Part shown: positions 27,813 through 37,910 of the stretch, in pieces
Layout of the letters: each line of letters starts with the position of its first letter
Position numbering within the stretch: the stretch's first letter is position 1
Origin: Paracoccaceae bacterium
GTDB taxonomy: Bacteria; Pseudomonadota; Alphaproteobacteria; Rhodobacterales; Rhodobacteraceae
DNA: 64,000 nucleotides
NCBI GenBank assembly: GCA_020622085.1
Contig: JAHRYM010000001.1
Span: 430,204 to 494,203 of the forward strand
Direction: 5' to 3'
Translations under genes and position numbers: made by a program
The notes under the pieces: generated by a model
What the model was told of the DNA's origin: nothing
What the model saw: the letters and a program-made list of their open reading frames with translations, nothing else
Database searches by the model: none

Positions 27813-28955
27813 ATGACGCCGCTGGAGGGGGTGAAGGTCGTCGAACTGGCGCGGATCCTGGCTGGCCCCTGGGCCGGGCAGATGTTGGCCGATCTGGGCG
27901 CCGAGGTCATCAAGGTTGAGGCGCCCGAGGGCGATGACACGCGCCGCTGGGGTCCGCCCTTCATCGAGGCGGGCGGCGAAAGGACTGCTGCCTATTTCCA
28001 TGGCACCAACCGCGGCAAGAAATCGGTGATCTGCGATTTCCGCACGCCCGAGGGCCAGGCCTTCGTGCGCGATCTGGTGCGCGACGCCGATGTTCTGATC
28101 GAGAACTTCAAGGTGGGCGGGCTGGCGAAATACGGGCTGGATTACCAGAGCCTGCGCAAGGTCAATCCGCGGCTGATCTACTGCTCGGTGACGGGCTTCG
28201 GGCAGGATGGCCCTTACGCCCACCGCGCCGGATACGACTACATCATCCAGGGCATGTCCGGGCTGATGAGCGTGACCGGCGCCCCGGACGGCCAGCCGCA
28301 GAAGGTGGGCGTGGCGGTGACGGATGTGTTCACCGGCATCTATGCCGCGACGGGCATTCTGGCCGCGCTGCACCAGCGCAACCGCACGGGAGAGGGCCAG
28401 CACATCGACATGGCGCTGTTCGATGTGGCGACCGCGATCATGGCCAACCAGGCGATGAACTTCCTTGCTACCGGCACGTCGCCCAAACGGCTGGGCAATG
28501 CGCATCCGAATCTGGTGCCCTATGCGGTCTTCGATTGCTCGGACGGCTATGCGATCCTCGCCACCGGCAACGACAGCCAGTATCGCAAGCTGTGCCGGAT
28601 CCTCGGGCTTGATGCGCTGGCCGAGGCGCCCCAGTATCTGACCAACGCCGACCGTATCGCCAACCGCGAGGCGCTGACGGCGGAGATCATCGAAAAGACC
28701 CGGGGCTGGACCCGGGATGCCCTGCTTGCCGCCTGCGAGGCCGAGGGTGTTCCCGCCGGGCCGATCAATGAAATGGGCGATGTCTTCGCCGACCCGCAGA
28801 TCGTGGCGCGCAAGATGCAGATCGCACCAGAAGGGATACCGGGCGTGCGGCTGCCGATCACCTTCTCGGGGGCCGAACTGGCGCTGGATCGCGCGTCGCC
28901 CCGTTTGGGCCAGCATGACGCCGAGGTGCGCGCCGCCCGGAAAGCCGAAGCCTGA
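27813..28955 (+). CDS. CaiB/BaiF family CoA transferase
   Basis: 380 residues, a class III CoA transferase. Signatures: VKVVELARILAGPWAGQ at the start, LGAEVIKVEAPEGDDTR, the FHGTNRGKKS loop and catalytic Asp in QHIDMALFDV. These enzymes move CoA between acids (formyl, carnitine, succinyl, mesaconyl and others); motifs do not identify the donor. Probably last in the DUF721-dsbA run; convergent with lpxK. Confidence 0.9.
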   Translation: MTPLEGVKVVELARILAGPWAGQMLADLGAEVIKVEAPEGDDTRRWGPPFIEAGGERTAAYFHGTNRGKKSVICDFRTPEGQAFVRDLVRDADVLIENFKVGGLAKYGLDYQSLRKVNPRLIYCSVTGFGQDGPYAHRAGYDYIIQGMSGLMSVTGAPDGQPQKVGVAVTDVFTGIYAATGILAALHQRNRTGEGQHIDMALFDVATAIMANQAMNFLATGTSPKRLGNAHPNLVPYAVFDCSDGYAILATGNDSQYRKLCRILGLDALAEAPQYLTNADRIANREALTAEIIEKTRGWTRDALLAACEAEGVPAGPINEMGDVFADPQIVARKMQIAPEGIPGVRLPITFSGAELALDRASPRLGQHDAEVRAARKAEA

Positions 28956-28972
28956 GCCCCGGGGGGGCGCGA

Positions 28973-29965
28973 CTAAAGCCCCAGTCGCGTGAAGGCCGCG
29001 TCGACCGGCGACCAGTCGTCCAGTTCCAGCCGCACCGGCAGGGCCAGCACCTGCGCGCGGAAGGCGGGCGGCAGGCGAACGGCGTCTTTTTCGGTGGTCA
29101 CCAGTTGTGCGCCAAGCTGGTTTGCCTCGGTTGAAAGCCGTTGCAGGATCGCGCGGGTAAAAGGCTGGTGGTCATCCAGCGCCAGGGCCCGCGCCAGATC
29201 GGCACCAAGTCCGCGCAGGGTGGCGAAGAACTTTTCGGGGTGACCGATGCCCGCGAAGGCCAGAACGCGCATGTCCTGCCAGTCCATGCCGGTTTCGAGC
29301 GGGCGCAATTCCGCGGTCAGGCGGGGTATGGCAATCTGCCCGCCCCAGCAGCGTTCGAACTGCGCCTGCGCCGTGGTGGGGCCGATCGACACAAGCAGAT
29401 CGGCACGGGCAAGCCCGGCCGCCACCGGTTCGCGCAAGGGGCCAGCCGGAAGGCACAGGCCATTGCCGAAGCCCCTTGCAGCATCGACGGTCACGATCGA
29501 CAGATCCTTGGCCAGTGCGGGGTTCTGGAACCCGTCGTCAAGCACGATCACCTGCGCCCCTGCGGCCACGGCGGCGCGTCCGCCTTCGGCACGGTTCCGC
29601 GCAACCCATGTCGGCGCAAAGGCGGAAATCAACAGGGGCTCGTCCCCGGTGTCGGCGGCGCTGTGCTGGCGCTCGTCAACCCGGACCGGCCCCATGAGGC
29701 GTCCGCCGTGGCCGCGGCTGACGACATGGGCAATGATGCCTCGCGCCGCCAATCGCTGGACAATCGCGATGGTGGCCGGGGTCTTGCCGGTGCCGCCGGC
29801 ATTGAGATTGCCGACGCAGATGACCGGCACCGGCAGGCGTGCGCCGGGCTGCGCCACCCGACGCGCCGTCGTGCGTGCATAAAGCACCCCCAGCGGCGCC
29901 AGCAGCCGCGCCAGGGGGCCGGGGGTCTCGGGGGGGCGATGCCAGAAGGCCGGCGCCTGCATCAT
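28973..29965 (-). CDS. lpxK: tetraacyldisaccharide 4'-kinase LpxK
   Basis: 330 residues from ATG 29965, whose ATGA overlaps the waaA stop. Phosphorylates the 4' position of the lipid A disaccharide at the inner membrane. Walker A is [35 protein letters not shown] and [11 protein letters not shown] are typical. Last gene of the pmbA-cysQ-DUF4170-waaA-lpxK run, consistent with lipid A-Kdo assembly. Confidence 0.95.
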   Translation of the reverse strand: MMQAPAFWHRPPETPGPLARLLAPLGVLYARTTARRVAQPGARLPVPVICVGNLNAGGTGKTPATIAIVQRLAARGIIAHVVSRGHGGRLMGPVRVDERQHSAADTGDEPLLISAFAPTWVARNRAEGGRAAVAAGAQVIVLDDGFQNPALAKDLSIVTVDAARGFGNGLCLPAGPLREPVAAGLARADLLVSIGPTTAQAQFERCWGGQIAIPRLTAELRPLETGMDWQDMRVLAFAGIGHPEKFFATLRGLGADLARALALDDHQPFTRAILQRLSTEANQLGAQLVTTEKDAVRLPPAFRAQVLALPVRLELDDWSPVDAAFTRLGL

Positions 29966-31245
29966 GTGGTCCTTTTCAGGCCGGTGGCGGTATGTGCGGT
30001 GATCGTCATCCGGTCTGGGCCGTTCGACACGGTTCCCCGATCGGACAGGTGCCCGAGCAGGATTTGCGCCACCCGGTCCGTCACCTCGGCGCCGCCCGAG
30101 GACGCCGCCCATGCATTATGGGCCAGTTGCGCCGCACGGTCGGGCGCGATCACTTCGGCCAGGGCCAGGCCAAGGCCCGCCGCGTCGGTGACCTGCCGCG
30201 TCGCCCGCACCTCGCCAAGCCGGGAATAGGCCTCCGTGTAGGGCGCCACTTCCGGCCCATGCAGGATGGCCGAGCCCAGGGCCGCCGGTTCCATCGGGTT
30301 GCGGCCGCTGCCGTTCGCAGCGAGGGTGCCGCCCATGAAGGTGACGGGCGCCAGTCGATACCACAGCCCAAGCTCGGTCTCGCCATCCGCGATGAAGACC
30401 TGCGTTTCGGCCTCGGGTTCCTCGTCGCGCGCGCGCAATGCGACGTCCCAGCCTTCGCGCGCAAGGCGTTCGGCCAGCGCGGCAGCGCGGGAGGGGTCCG
30501 TCGGCACCAGGATCAGCAGCATCCGGTGCGCCAGCCGCAGGACATCTGAATGGGCAGCGATCACCGCCTCTTCCTCGGAGGGCGGGCAGGACATTGCCAG
30601 CCAGACCGGCCGGGCTGCAAACAACGTGGCCAACGCATCGCGCTCGGCCTCGGTATAGGGCAGGGGGTCGGTGGTTTCCTCGATACGCCCGGTGATCTCG
30701 ATCCGGGTGCCGACGCCGCCCAGCCGCTGGTAATAGGCGGCGGCATCGGGATCCTGTGCCAGGATCAGGCTGAGCATTGGCGCCAGTGCTGCCGCGATCG
30801 CCCCTGCGGGATGCCAGCGGCTGCGCGCCTCGGCCGGGCGCCGTGCGTCGGCAAGCACCACCGCGATGCCACGGTCGCGCGCCGCCACAACCAGCGCCGG
30901 CGACCGGCAGGCCCCCGTCAGCACGATCAGCGCGGGGTTCCAGTGGTTCAGCCACCTGGCTACGATCCGCGAAATGTCGGCGGGGGCCTTCGTGGTGACG
31001 GTGCCGGGCGGGAACTCGACCCCGGTGCGGGGGTCGCCCTCGAAGGTGACCAGAAACCGCAGGTCGGTGCGTTCCCGCGCCATCTGCCGCGCCAGATGGG
31101 CAATGCCGGCCAACGGCGTATCGGGTCCGGTCTGGATCCAGACCAGCGGGCCTGTGCCTTCGCCGGGTGCGGGAAGCTCGGTCGCGCCGACGTCACCGCC
31201 GCGCGACAGCAGCAAATAAAGGCCAAGTGCCAGGGAGCGGCCCAT
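29962..31245 (-). CDS. waaA: 3-deoxy-D-manno-octulosonic acid transferase WaaA (KdtA)
   Basis: 427 residues from ATG 31245. A GT-B fold glycosyltransferase that adds Kdo to lipid IVA using CMP-Kdo. It shows the C-terminal signature [22 protein letters not shown] and [11 protein letters not shown]. The central loop normally AGSTHxxEE reads SCPPSEEE here. Overlap with lpxK indicates coupling. An N-terminal hydrophobic segment would anchor it to the inner membrane. Confidence 0.93.
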   Translation of the reverse strand: MGRSLALGLYLLLSRGGDVGATELPAPGEGTGPLVWIQTGPDTPLAGIAHLARQMARERTDLRFLVTFEGDPRTGVEFPPGTVTTKAPADISRIVARWLNHWNPALIVLTGACRSPALVVAARDRGIAVVLADARRPAEARSRWHPAGAIAAALAPMLSLILAQDPDAAAYYQRLGGVGTRIEITGRIEETTDPLPYTEAERDALATLFAARPVWLAMSCPPSEEEAVIAAHSDVLRLAHRMLLILVPTDPSRAAALAERLAREGWDVALRARDEEPEAETQVFIADGETELGLWYRLAPVTFMGGTLAANGSGRNPMEPAALGSAILHGPEVAPYTEAYSRLGEVRATRQVTDAAGLGLALAEVIAPDRAAQLAHNAWAASSGGAEVTDRVAQILLGHLSDRGTVSNGPDRMTITAHTATGLKRTT

Positions 31246-31254
31246 CGGCCGGGC

Positions 31255-31503
31255 TCAGCGGCCCAGTTCCTCGGTCGGGCCGGCGGCCTCGGCCTCGTCC
31301 CGCAGGCGGTGGATATGGGCGATGAAGTAGCGCATGTGCGCATCATCCACCGTGCGCTGGGCTTCAGCCTTCCAGGCCAGGTAGGCGCTGTCGTAATTGG
31401 GGAAAATGCCCACGACGTGCAGCTTCGACACATCCTTGAACACGTTCTTCGTCGGCGAGACGAGTTCTCCACCGAAAACGAGATGCAAGCGTTGCTGGGA
31501 CAT
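31255..31503 (-). CDS. DUF4170 domain protein
   Basis: 82 residues. The sequence LHLVFGGELVSP, HVVGIFPNYDSAYLAWKA and AQRTVDDAHMRYFIAHIHRL matches the small alphaproteobacterial DUF4170 family, which is regularly found next to cysQ and waaA. It is probably cytoplasmic and has no known function. It lies nine bases before waaA in the same operon. Confidence 0.92.
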   Translation of the reverse strand: MSQQRLHLVFGGELVSPTKNVFKDVSKLHVVGIFPNYDSAYLAWKAEAQRTVDDAHMRYFIAHIHRLRDEAEAAGPTEELGR

Positions 31504-31557
31504 GTCGGGCTCCTGATCCTTTTGGTGCGCGCACCTTATGTCAGGACGTGGCGCCCC

Positions 31558-32367
31558 TCAAGGCTGGCCGGGGGCGGGGGCAAGGCCTGCGACAATCGCC
31601 GCATGGACCATGTCACCCGCCGCAACGACTCCGGGCGTGCGCGGATCGGGGCGGTTGAAGCGCAAGGAACAGCCCTGCCGGTCGGTGACATTCGCACCGG
31701 CGCGGCCTGCAATCAGCGCGCCGGCCGCCACGTCCCATTCCCAGGTCGGTCCCGGCGCCAGCATCGCGTCGAACCGGCCTTCGGCCACAAGGCAGAGCCG
31801 ATAGGCGAGCGAGGCGCGGAAGTCGCGGCGAAGGGGCGGGACCACGGCATTCAGCCAGAGTTCAGGCGCCATGTTGCGCCGGGCGGTCAGCAGGGTTGCC
31901 TGCTCCAGCATCCGTGGCGCCGAGGCGGCGATCGGTGCCCCGTTGCACAGCGCGGGCCCGTTCAGGGTCGCGGTATACAAAAGGTCCGAGACCGGCAGGA
32001 ACACGGCCCCCGCCACGACCTTGCCCGCGGCGACCACGGCGATCGAATGGGCGAATGTCGGCTCTCCGGCGATGAAGGCACGGGTTCCGTCCAGCGGATC
32101 AAGGATGAAGACCGTCCCGGCCCCGAGCCTTGCGCCATCGTCGGGCGTTTCCTCTGACAGCCAGCCGTAATCGGGCCGCGCGGCGCGGAGCCGGTCCATG
32201 AGCATTTCGTTGACCGCAAGATCGGCTTCGGTCACCGGGCCGGCGCCGGCATCCTTTTCCCAGATCTTCGGCGCGCGCTTCCAGAACCGCCGGGCGATGT
32301 CGCCGGCGTCACGCGCCGCCTGGGCAATCAACGTCAGGTCGGCCTGGTGGGCATCACGATCCGGCAA
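31558..32367 (-). CDS. cysQ: 3'(2'),5'-bisphosphate nucleotidase CysQ / inositol monophosphatase family
   Basis: 269 residues from TTG 32367, preceded by AAGGA; no in-frame ATG fits. Li+-sensitive phosphatase fold with metal motifs VTEADLAVNEML, LSEETPDD, ILDPLDGTRAFI and WEWDVAAGALI. It dephosphorylates PAP from sulfate assimilation, or inositol phosphates. Its start overlaps the end of pmbA by 14 bases. In this operon context a role near envelope synthesis is possible but unproven. Confidence 0.9.
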   Translation of the reverse strand: MPDRDAHQADLTLIAQAARDAGDIARRFWKRAPKIWEKDAGAGPVTEADLAVNEMLMDRLRAARPDYGWLSEETPDDGARLGAGTVFILDPLDGTRAFIAGEPTFAHSIAVVAAGKVVAGAVFLPVSDLLYTATLNGPALCNGAPIAASAPRMLEQATLLTARRNMAPELWLNAVVPPLRRDFRASLAYRLCLVAEGRFDAMLAPGPTWEWDVAAGALIAGRAGANVTDRQGCSLRFNRPDPRTPGVVAAGDMVHAAIVAGLAPAPGQP

Positions 32368-33712
32368 GGGTCAATCCTTCGACCAGCAGGCTTGGCACCA
32401 CCTGGCTGAGCCAGGGGCGGGCGTCATTGGCGGGGGTGATCCGCAACAGCATGTCGCGCAGGTTGCCGGCGAGGGTGAATTCATTGACCGGATGGGTCAC
32501 CTCGCCGTTCTCGATCCAGAATCCCGAGGCGCCGCGCGAATAGTCGCCAGTCGTCGCATTGATCGAGGCCCCGATCATCGAGGTGACCAGAACCCCGGTG
32601 CCGATCTGACGGATCAGGTCGTCGCGGGTCTGGTTGCCCTGGGTCAGCGCGATATTGCCCACCGAAGGGCTGGGTGGCGAGGACGGACCGCGGCTCGCGT
32701 TGCCGGTCGAGCGCAGGCCAAGCCGCCGCGCGGTGCCCAGATCGAGCGTCCAGCCGGTCAGGATGCCGTCTTCGACAATGGCGCGGCGCGCGGTCGGCAG
32801 ACCTTCGGCATCGAAGGGACGGGATGAGGCGATCCGGGGGCGGAACGGATCTTCGATGATCGAAAGCCCCTTGGGCAGCACCTGCGTGTCCATCGCATCG
32901 CGCAGCCAGGAAGACCCGCGCACGATCGAGGCGCCGTTGATCGCGGCCAGAAGGTGCCCGATCAGGCCTGCGGCGATGCGTTCGTCGAAGATCACCGGAA
33001 AGGCGCCGGTGCGGGGCTGGCGGGGGTTCTGGCGTTCGACGGCGCGTTCGCCCGCCAGACGGCCGATCCCTTCGGCACCGGGCAATTCGGATTGGAACGT
33101 GCGCGATTCGGCCGCCCAGTCGCGTTCCATCTTCAGCCCTTCGCCGCTGATCGCCACCGCCGAAGTGGAGCGGGAGGTGCGGGCATATCCGCCCGAAAAG
33201 CCGTTCGTCGCGGCCAGTTGCACCCGCCGGTGGCCATAGCTTGCGGAAGCCGACTGCACCTGCGTCACGCCCCTGACCGACAGCGCCGCCACTTCGGCCG
33301 CCAGCGCATCCCGTTCCAGTGCTGCCGGGTCGGGTTCGGGCGCGGGGTCGGCAAGCTCCAGCGCGGCGATGTCCCATGCGCGGGCCAGTTCGGCCGGATC
33401 GGCCAGCCCGACGGAAGGATCCTCGGGCGCTTCGCGCGCCATCGCCACGGCGCGTTCGGCCATGTCGGCCAGCGTCCGGTCGCTGATGGACGAGGCCGAG
33501 ACGCAGGCCTGCCGATGCCCGATCAGCACCCTGAGCCCGATCTCGAGTCCTTCGGAGCGTTCCGCCTGTTCCAGCCGGCCTTGCCGGACGTCGATCGAGA
33601 TGGCGGTGCCATCGACGGCGATCGCATCGGCGGCATCGGCACCGGCCTTGCGCGCGGCGGTCAGCAGCGCGTCGGTCAGGTGCGACAGGTCGGGGGGCGG
33701 GGTGGCGGTCAT
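32354..33712 (-). CDS. pmbA: TldD/PmbA family metalloprotease subunit
   Basis: 452 residues from ATG 33712 (MTATPPPDLSHL); TTG 33718 is a possible alternative. PmbA/TldE family signatures include RQGRLEQAERSEGLEIGLRV, FDERIAAGLIGHLLAAING, and the GASINATTGDYSRGASGFWIENGE block near the C-terminus. TldD-TldE act as a zinc protease for peptides such as CcdA and microcin B17; PmbA is the subunit lacking the metal site. First gene of the envelope operon here. Confidence 0.93.
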   Translation of the reverse strand: MTATPPPDLSHLTDALLTAARKAGADAADAIAVDGTAISIDVRQGRLEQAERSEGLEIGLRVLIGHRQACVSASSISDRTLADMAERAVAMAREAPEDPSVGLADPAELARAWDIAALELADPAPEPDPAALERDALAAEVAALSVRGVTQVQSASASYGHRRVQLAATNGFSGGYARTSRSTSAVAISGEGLKMERDWAAESRTFQSELPGAEGIGRLAGERAVERQNPRQPRTGAFPVIFDERIAAGLIGHLLAAINGASIVRGSSWLRDAMDTQVLPKGLSIIEDPFRPRIASSRPFDAEGLPTARRAIVEDGILTGWTLDLGTARRLGLRSTGNASRGPSSPPSPSVGNIALTQGNQTRDDLIRQIGTGVLVTSMIGASINATTGDYSRGASGFWIENGEVTHPVNEFTLAGNLRDMLLRITPANDARPWLSQVVPSLLVEGLTLAGS

Positions 33713-33859
33713 GGGCAATATCCGGGATTGTGCGTGAGGCAGAGCTAATCATTGTGCTGCCGGGCCGCAAGGAAAACGCAGGCGCGCGAAGGAGCAGCCG
33801 GAACGGCCAGGGGCCGCCCGACAGCCGGACGGCCCCCCATCAGTCAGTCAGGCAAGGAC

Positions 33860-35359
33860 TTATTGCAGACGCTGTCCATTCGCGCTGATGCTGCCGTCTT
33901 CCTTGGCCTCGATCTTCGAGGTCAGGATGTCATCTCCGGCGGGAACGGTGAACACGCCAAGCATCATGCGGAAGCCCATCACCTGTTCCTCGGTCACAAG
34001 CTGTATCGCCACAAGCTTGTCCATGAGGCCGTTTGCGCCAACCAGCTTCAGATCGGCGGTGCCGACTGGCTTGGGTGTTGTGCCGCTGTTGTCGATGGTG
34101 GCCTGTCCGGTGCCGGTCAGTTCCGCCCCCGCGACCGAGAGCTTGAGTTCATTGAGCGACACGTCGTTGATCTGGCCCGGCGCGGCGGCCGCCTCGGCGG
34201 TTGCGGGATCGAAGAGATCGACCTGCAACGTGCCGTTGCCGCTGGCATCGACCACCAGTGTCGCCGGATCGCGCGGCAGTTGCCTGGTCGGGTCGAACAT
34301 GTCCCAGATCGCGTCCGACACCTTCAGGTCGATGAGCTTCGTCACCAGTTTGTAAGGCTGGGGCGCATCGGATTTCGACACCGGGATGGCAAGGTCGAAC
34401 ATCGACGACCCGATCGCCAGTTCAAGGCTGACCGGCAGGTTCGGCACCGTGGCAACCATCTCTGCCGCGCCGGATTCGCCACCGTAGGACAGGCCATCCT
34501 TCGACATGTTGAAGTGGATCTTGCCCGAAGTGTCCTTGTAGTCGAACTTGCCCGCGCCTTGCTCTGCGCTGTTGAACGACATGGCGTAGCTGCCGCCGCC
34601 ATAGATGAATTCGCCCGACATGTTCGTGCCGGCATTCAACGCGGCAGCCATGTTCGCGGCCATGTCGGCGCCTTCGGTGACATGGGCCCTGGACGAACCC
34701 GACAGGCTGTTCAGCGTCCCGACCAGATCAAAGCTTTCCTTCTTGCCGTCGGTTTCGGAACTGGCCGCGATCTTCACGTCTGCCGATTGGGCCGCAAAGC
34801 TCTGCTCCATCTCGAAGCCCGAACTGCGGATGATGTGCGACTTGCCGGTGATGTCGTTCATCGTCAGGTTCACGGTTGCGGGCAGTTTTTCGCCCTCGGC
34901 TTCGGCGCTGTCGAGAGCGATCCCCACCTTGGCGGCGGCGGTGTCATAGGTGATGTCTTCCGGGGCGCCGGATGCGGTGATCAGTAGGCCGGACTGCGTT
35001 GCAAGGATGCTGGTGTCGATGGTCTTTCCATCGGGATCCTTCCCGGAAAAGGTCATCGGCATTTCGGCAGGCAGCGTGATTTCAACGCGACCGTCACCGG
35101 TTTCACGCAACCGCACCTCGGAGAGAGTGATCTTGAAGGTTCCGGCCTCGTTCGGCTTTGATGCGATCTCGGCGTTCTTCACCACAAGGGTGTCGCCCTC
35201 CATCGCGCTCGACTCGGAAGTGACGGTCTGGCCGCTGGCGGAGTAGTAATCCACCCAGCCCTGCCAGACCTGTTCTGCGCTCACGTCGGCCTGGACGGCG
35301 GTCGTGCCCAGCAGCAGTGCGAGCGCCGAACTGGCCCCAAGGGCGGTCCATTGTTTCAT
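33860..35359 (-). CDS. DUF2125 family exported protein
   Basis: 499 residues. A signal peptide (MKQWTALGASSALALLLG, cut near VQA-DV) leads into a long beta-rich protein with repeated short strands of Gly/Ser/Asp/Thr, for example AEMPMTFSGKDPDG, FIYGGGSYAMSFN and KDTSGKIHFNMS. DUF2125 proteins are periplasmic or outer-membrane associated in Rhodobacteraceae; no function is known. Monocistronic by layout and divergent from the enoyl-CoA hydratase gene. Confidence 0.85.
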   Translation of the reverse strand: MKQWTALGASSALALLLGTTAVQADVSAEQVWQGWVDYYSASGQTVTSESSAMEGDTLVVKNAEIASKPNEAGTFKITLSEVRLRETGDGRVEITLPAEMPMTFSGKDPDGKTIDTSILATQSGLLITASGAPEDITYDTAAAKVGIALDSAEAEGEKLPATVNLTMNDITGKSHIIRSSGFEMEQSFAAQSADVKIAASSETDGKKESFDLVGTLNSLSGSSRAHVTEGADMAANMAAALNAGTNMSGEFIYGGGSYAMSFNSAEQGAGKFDYKDTSGKIHFNMSKDGLSYGGESGAAEMVATVPNLPVSLELAIGSSMFDLAIPVSKSDAPQPYKLVTKLIDLKVSDAIWDMFDPTRQLPRDPATLVVDASGNGTLQVDLFDPATAEAAAAPGQINDVSLNELKLSVAGAELTGTGQATIDNSGTTPKPVGTADLKLVGANGLMDKLVAIQLVTEEQVMGFRMMLGVFTVPAGDDILTSKIEAKEDGSISANGQRLQ

Positions 35360-35528
35360 GTTCTATCCTTGTCTGTCACTTTGTGTTGGATCCAAAATCT
35401 GTGTTCCTGCCAGCGGGTCAAGTCTGCGCAATCTGCGTTCGGGTGGAAAAAGTCCTTGAAACTGGCTGGCGAAGTCGTGCCGCAGGCTGGTAGAATGGCA
35501 AAAGCGGGCAATTTCATGGCACAAGCTT

Positions 35529-36149
35529 ATGATCGAACTGGAACGGAACGGCAATGTCTGGCTGGCAACAATCGCGCGACCGGACAAGGCGAATGCGCTG
35601 ACGAAGGAGATGCTTGCCGAACTGGCGGCGATCACCCGGCGGGCGTCAGCCGAGGGCGCGGGGGCGCTGATTCTGACCGGGGCCGGCAAGGTCTTCTGTT
35701 CGGGGGCCGATCTGGATGAGGCGCGGGCGGGTCTGGCCACCGATCCGGTCTGGGAGGAACTCTCGGGCGCCATCGCGGCTGCGCCGATGCTGACCGTCGC
35801 GGCGCTGAACGGCACATTGGCGGGCGGGGCCTGCGGCATGGTGCTGGCCTGCGACCTGCGGATTGCGGTCGCTTCTGCCAAGGTCTTCTATCCGGTGATG
35901 AAGCTTGGCTTCTTGCCCCAGCCCTCGGACCCGGCGCGGCTGGTGCGGCTGGTCGGCCCCGCACGGGCCAAGATGATCCTGATGGCGGGCGCGCGTATCG
36001 AGGCGCCCGAGGCGCTGGCCTGGGGTCTTCTGGACCGGCTGGCTGAACCGGGCGCGCTGATCGACACGGCCAAGGAACTTGTGGCCGATGCCTGCGCCGC
36101 GAAGGACGGATTGCCCGAAGCGATCAAGCGCATGATCGACGCGGGCTAG
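35529..36149 (+). CDS. enoyl-CoA hydratase/isomerase family protein, short form
   Basis: 206 residues, about 50 fewer than a typical crotonase, with the C-terminal helical region short. The crotonase core is present: GKVFCSGADLDEA (first oxyanion-hole loop), NGTLAGGACGMVLACDLRIA (second loop), and VFYPVMKLGFLP. Acts on acyl-CoA thioesters; hydratase or isomerase specificity cannot be told. It stands between divergent DUF2125 and a convergent NUDIX gene. Confidence 0.87.
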   Translation: MIELERNGNVWLATIARPDKANALTKEMLAELAAITRRASAEGAGALILTGAGKVFCSGADLDEARAGLATDPVWEELSGAIAAAPMLTVAALNGTLAGGACGMVLACDLRIAVASAKVFYPVMKLGFLPQPSDPARLVRLVGPARAKMILMAGARIEAPEALAWGLLDRLAEPGALIDTAKELVADACAAKDGLPEAIKRMIDAG

Positions 36150-36179
36150 GTTGCCCGCGCCGGGGACAGGCGCCGACGA

Positions 36180-36623
36180 TCAGCGGCGGGCAAGGTGGCG
36201 AAGCAGGAACGTGCGGTCCCCCGGATTGTCCAGCAGGGAAACCGCTTCCCGTGGCGCGGCCCAATGCGCGCTGTGGCCGGGTTCCTCGGGGGGGCCAAGG
36301 CGCAGGATCGGGCGGGCCAGATAGATCGTGCAGATCTTTTCGGCCCAGATGTCATAGTCCGGCATGAAGACGAAACGCCGGTAGATACCAAGGCGGCGCA
36401 ACGCCCCGATTGTCCAGCCGGTTTCCTCGCGCACCTCGCGGTGCAGGGCGGCAACAGGGGACTCGCCCCTGTCGATGCCGCCGCCGGGAAGCTGGTATTC
36501 GGGCCAGGGATTGGCCTGATGGGTCAGGAGGATCCGGCCATTGCGTTCCAGAATGGCATAGACCCCCGGCCGGCGCCTGTAGCATTGGCCGGGCAGTGGC
36601 GGCTGGTCGAAGCGGCGGATCAT
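36180..36623 (-). CDS. NUDIX hydrolase
   Basis: 147 residues from ATG 36623 (MIRRFDQPPLPGQ), which has AGAGG upstream; ATG 36647 is a longer option. The NUDIX box is complete: GGGIDRGESPVAALHREVREETGW fits G-x5-E-x7-REUxEExGU. The flanking PWPEYQLPGGG and RRFVFMPDYD suggest a nucleotide or ADP-sugar pyrophosphatase, but the substrate is not determined. It is divergent from hslO. Confidence 0.93.
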   Translation of the reverse strand: MIRRFDQPPLPGQCYRRRPGVYAILERNGRILLTHQANPWPEYQLPGGGIDRGESPVAALHREVREETGWTIGALRRLGIYRRFVFMPDYDIWAEKICTIYLARPILRLGPPEEPGHSAHWAAPREAVSLLDNPGDRTFLLRHLARR

Positions 36624-36716
36624 GGCGGGCCTCTTTGGTCGTGGCATTGTCGTGCCTATATGGACGCGGTATGCCGGGGCAATGCCCGATGGCCCGCGCC
36701 CCCCGAAGGAAGCCAC

Positions 36717-37892
36717 ATGACGTCACTCTCGCAGATCGCATGGGATGATACCGTCCTGCCCTTTCAACTGGATCGCCCCGACATCCGCGGCCGCGTCGCG
36801 CGGCTTGACGGGGTGCTGGAGAAGATCCTGTCGCAACACGACTATCCGGGCGCTGTCGAGGCGCTGGTGGCCGAAGCGACGCTTCTGACCGCGCTGATCG
36901 GCCCGACGATCAAGCTGCGCTGGAAACTGTCGTTGCAGATCCGGGGCGACGGCCCGATCCGCATCATCGCCACCGACTATTTCGCGCCTGAATCGGAAGG
37001 GGCCCCCGGGCTGATCCGGGCCTGGGCCAGTTTCGATCCGGCCCGGCTTGATCCCGATGCGCGGCCCTTCCAGCAGATCGGCAAGGGGTATTTTGCCCTG
37101 CTGATCGACCAGGGCGCCGGGACGGTTCCCTATCAGGGCATCACGCCGCTGGCGGGCGGTTCGCTTGCCGCTTGCGCGGAAACCTACTTTGCACAGTCCG
37201 AACAATTGCCGACGCGCTTTGCCCTGTCCTTCGGGCGTTCGCGGCTGGCGGGCCGGCAGGAAGGCTGGCGTGGGGGCGGGATCATGCTTCAGCACATGCC
37301 CAAGGCTTCGCCGCTGATGGCAGGCGAAGGCGGCAGCGGCGAAGGCGGTCTTCTGTCGGCGCTGGATGTGCTGGATGGCGATGACGGCGAAAACTGGAGC
37401 CGCGCGAATGTTCTTCTGGATACCGTCGAGGATCTGGAACTGATCGGCCCGCAGGTCGCGCCGACCGATCTGCTGCTTCGCCTGTTCCACGAAGAGGCGC
37501 CACGGGTCTATGATACGCAGGCAGTGGCTTTCGGCTGCACCTGTTCGGACGTGAAGGTGCGCCAGAGCCTGTCGATCTATTCGGCCAAGGATATCGCGAC
37601 CATGACCACCGATCAGGGCACTGTCACCGCCGATTGCCAGTTCTGCGGCCGGCATTATGTCTTCGACCCGCTCTCGCTCGGGTTCGAGGCCAGCGTGACG
37701 GCGGAGGGCCAGCCGATCCTGCCGCCGAACGATCCCGAGGATGAGCCGGGCGACAACCCCGAAGAACTGCCCGACGACGCCCCTTCCGAAGATCCGGTGG
37801 CTGACCCGGACCTGATGCCGGAAGACCTGCCGCTGGAAATCCCGGATGGCGGCTTTCCCGAAATCCCGGACGATCAGCCGGGGCAGGTCTAG
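36717..37892 (+). CDS. hslO: redox-regulated chaperone Hsp33 with acidic C-terminal tail
   Basis: 391 residues from ATG 36717 (GAAGGA upstream). The N-terminal chaperone domain is typical; zinc-binding cysteines are C274 and C276 (CTC) and C307 and C310 (CQFC), the CxC-CxxC switch that opens on oxidative unfolding. The usual family length is near 290-330; here residues ~336-391 form an extra Asp/Glu/Pro-rich tail (PEDEPGDNPEELPDD and more). First of a probable hslO-NUDIX-cca run. Confidence 0.95.
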   Translation: MTSLSQIAWDDTVLPFQLDRPDIRGRVARLDGVLEKILSQHDYPGAVEALVAEATLLTALIGPTIKLRWKLSLQIRGDGPIRIIATDYFAPESEGAPGLIRAWASFDPARLDPDARPFQQIGKGYFALLIDQGAGTVPYQGITPLAGGSLAACAETYFAQSEQLPTRFALSFGRSRLAGRQEGWRGGGIMLQHMPKASPLMAGEGGSGEGGLLSALDVLDGDDGENWSRANVLLDTVEDLELIGPQVAPTDLLLRLFHEEAPRVYDTQAVAFGCTCSDVKVRQSLSIYSAKDIATMTTDQGTVTADCQFCGRHYVFDPLSLGFEASVTAEGQPILPPNDPEDEPGDNPEELPDDAPSEDPVADPDLMPEDLPLEIPDGGFPEIPDDQPGQV

Positions 37893-37910
37893 GCGGGAAA
37901 GGACCAGCCC

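Noticed and set aside
33713..33859. GGGGCCG/CGGCCCC hairpin between pmbA and DUF2125 as a terminator
   Set aside because: The stem is possible but there is no U tract on either strand, so termination cannot be claimed.
36140..36160. GCGGGC/GCCCGC hairpin after the enoyl-CoA hydratase gene
   Set aside because: No T run follows; stems like this are common by chance at this GC content.
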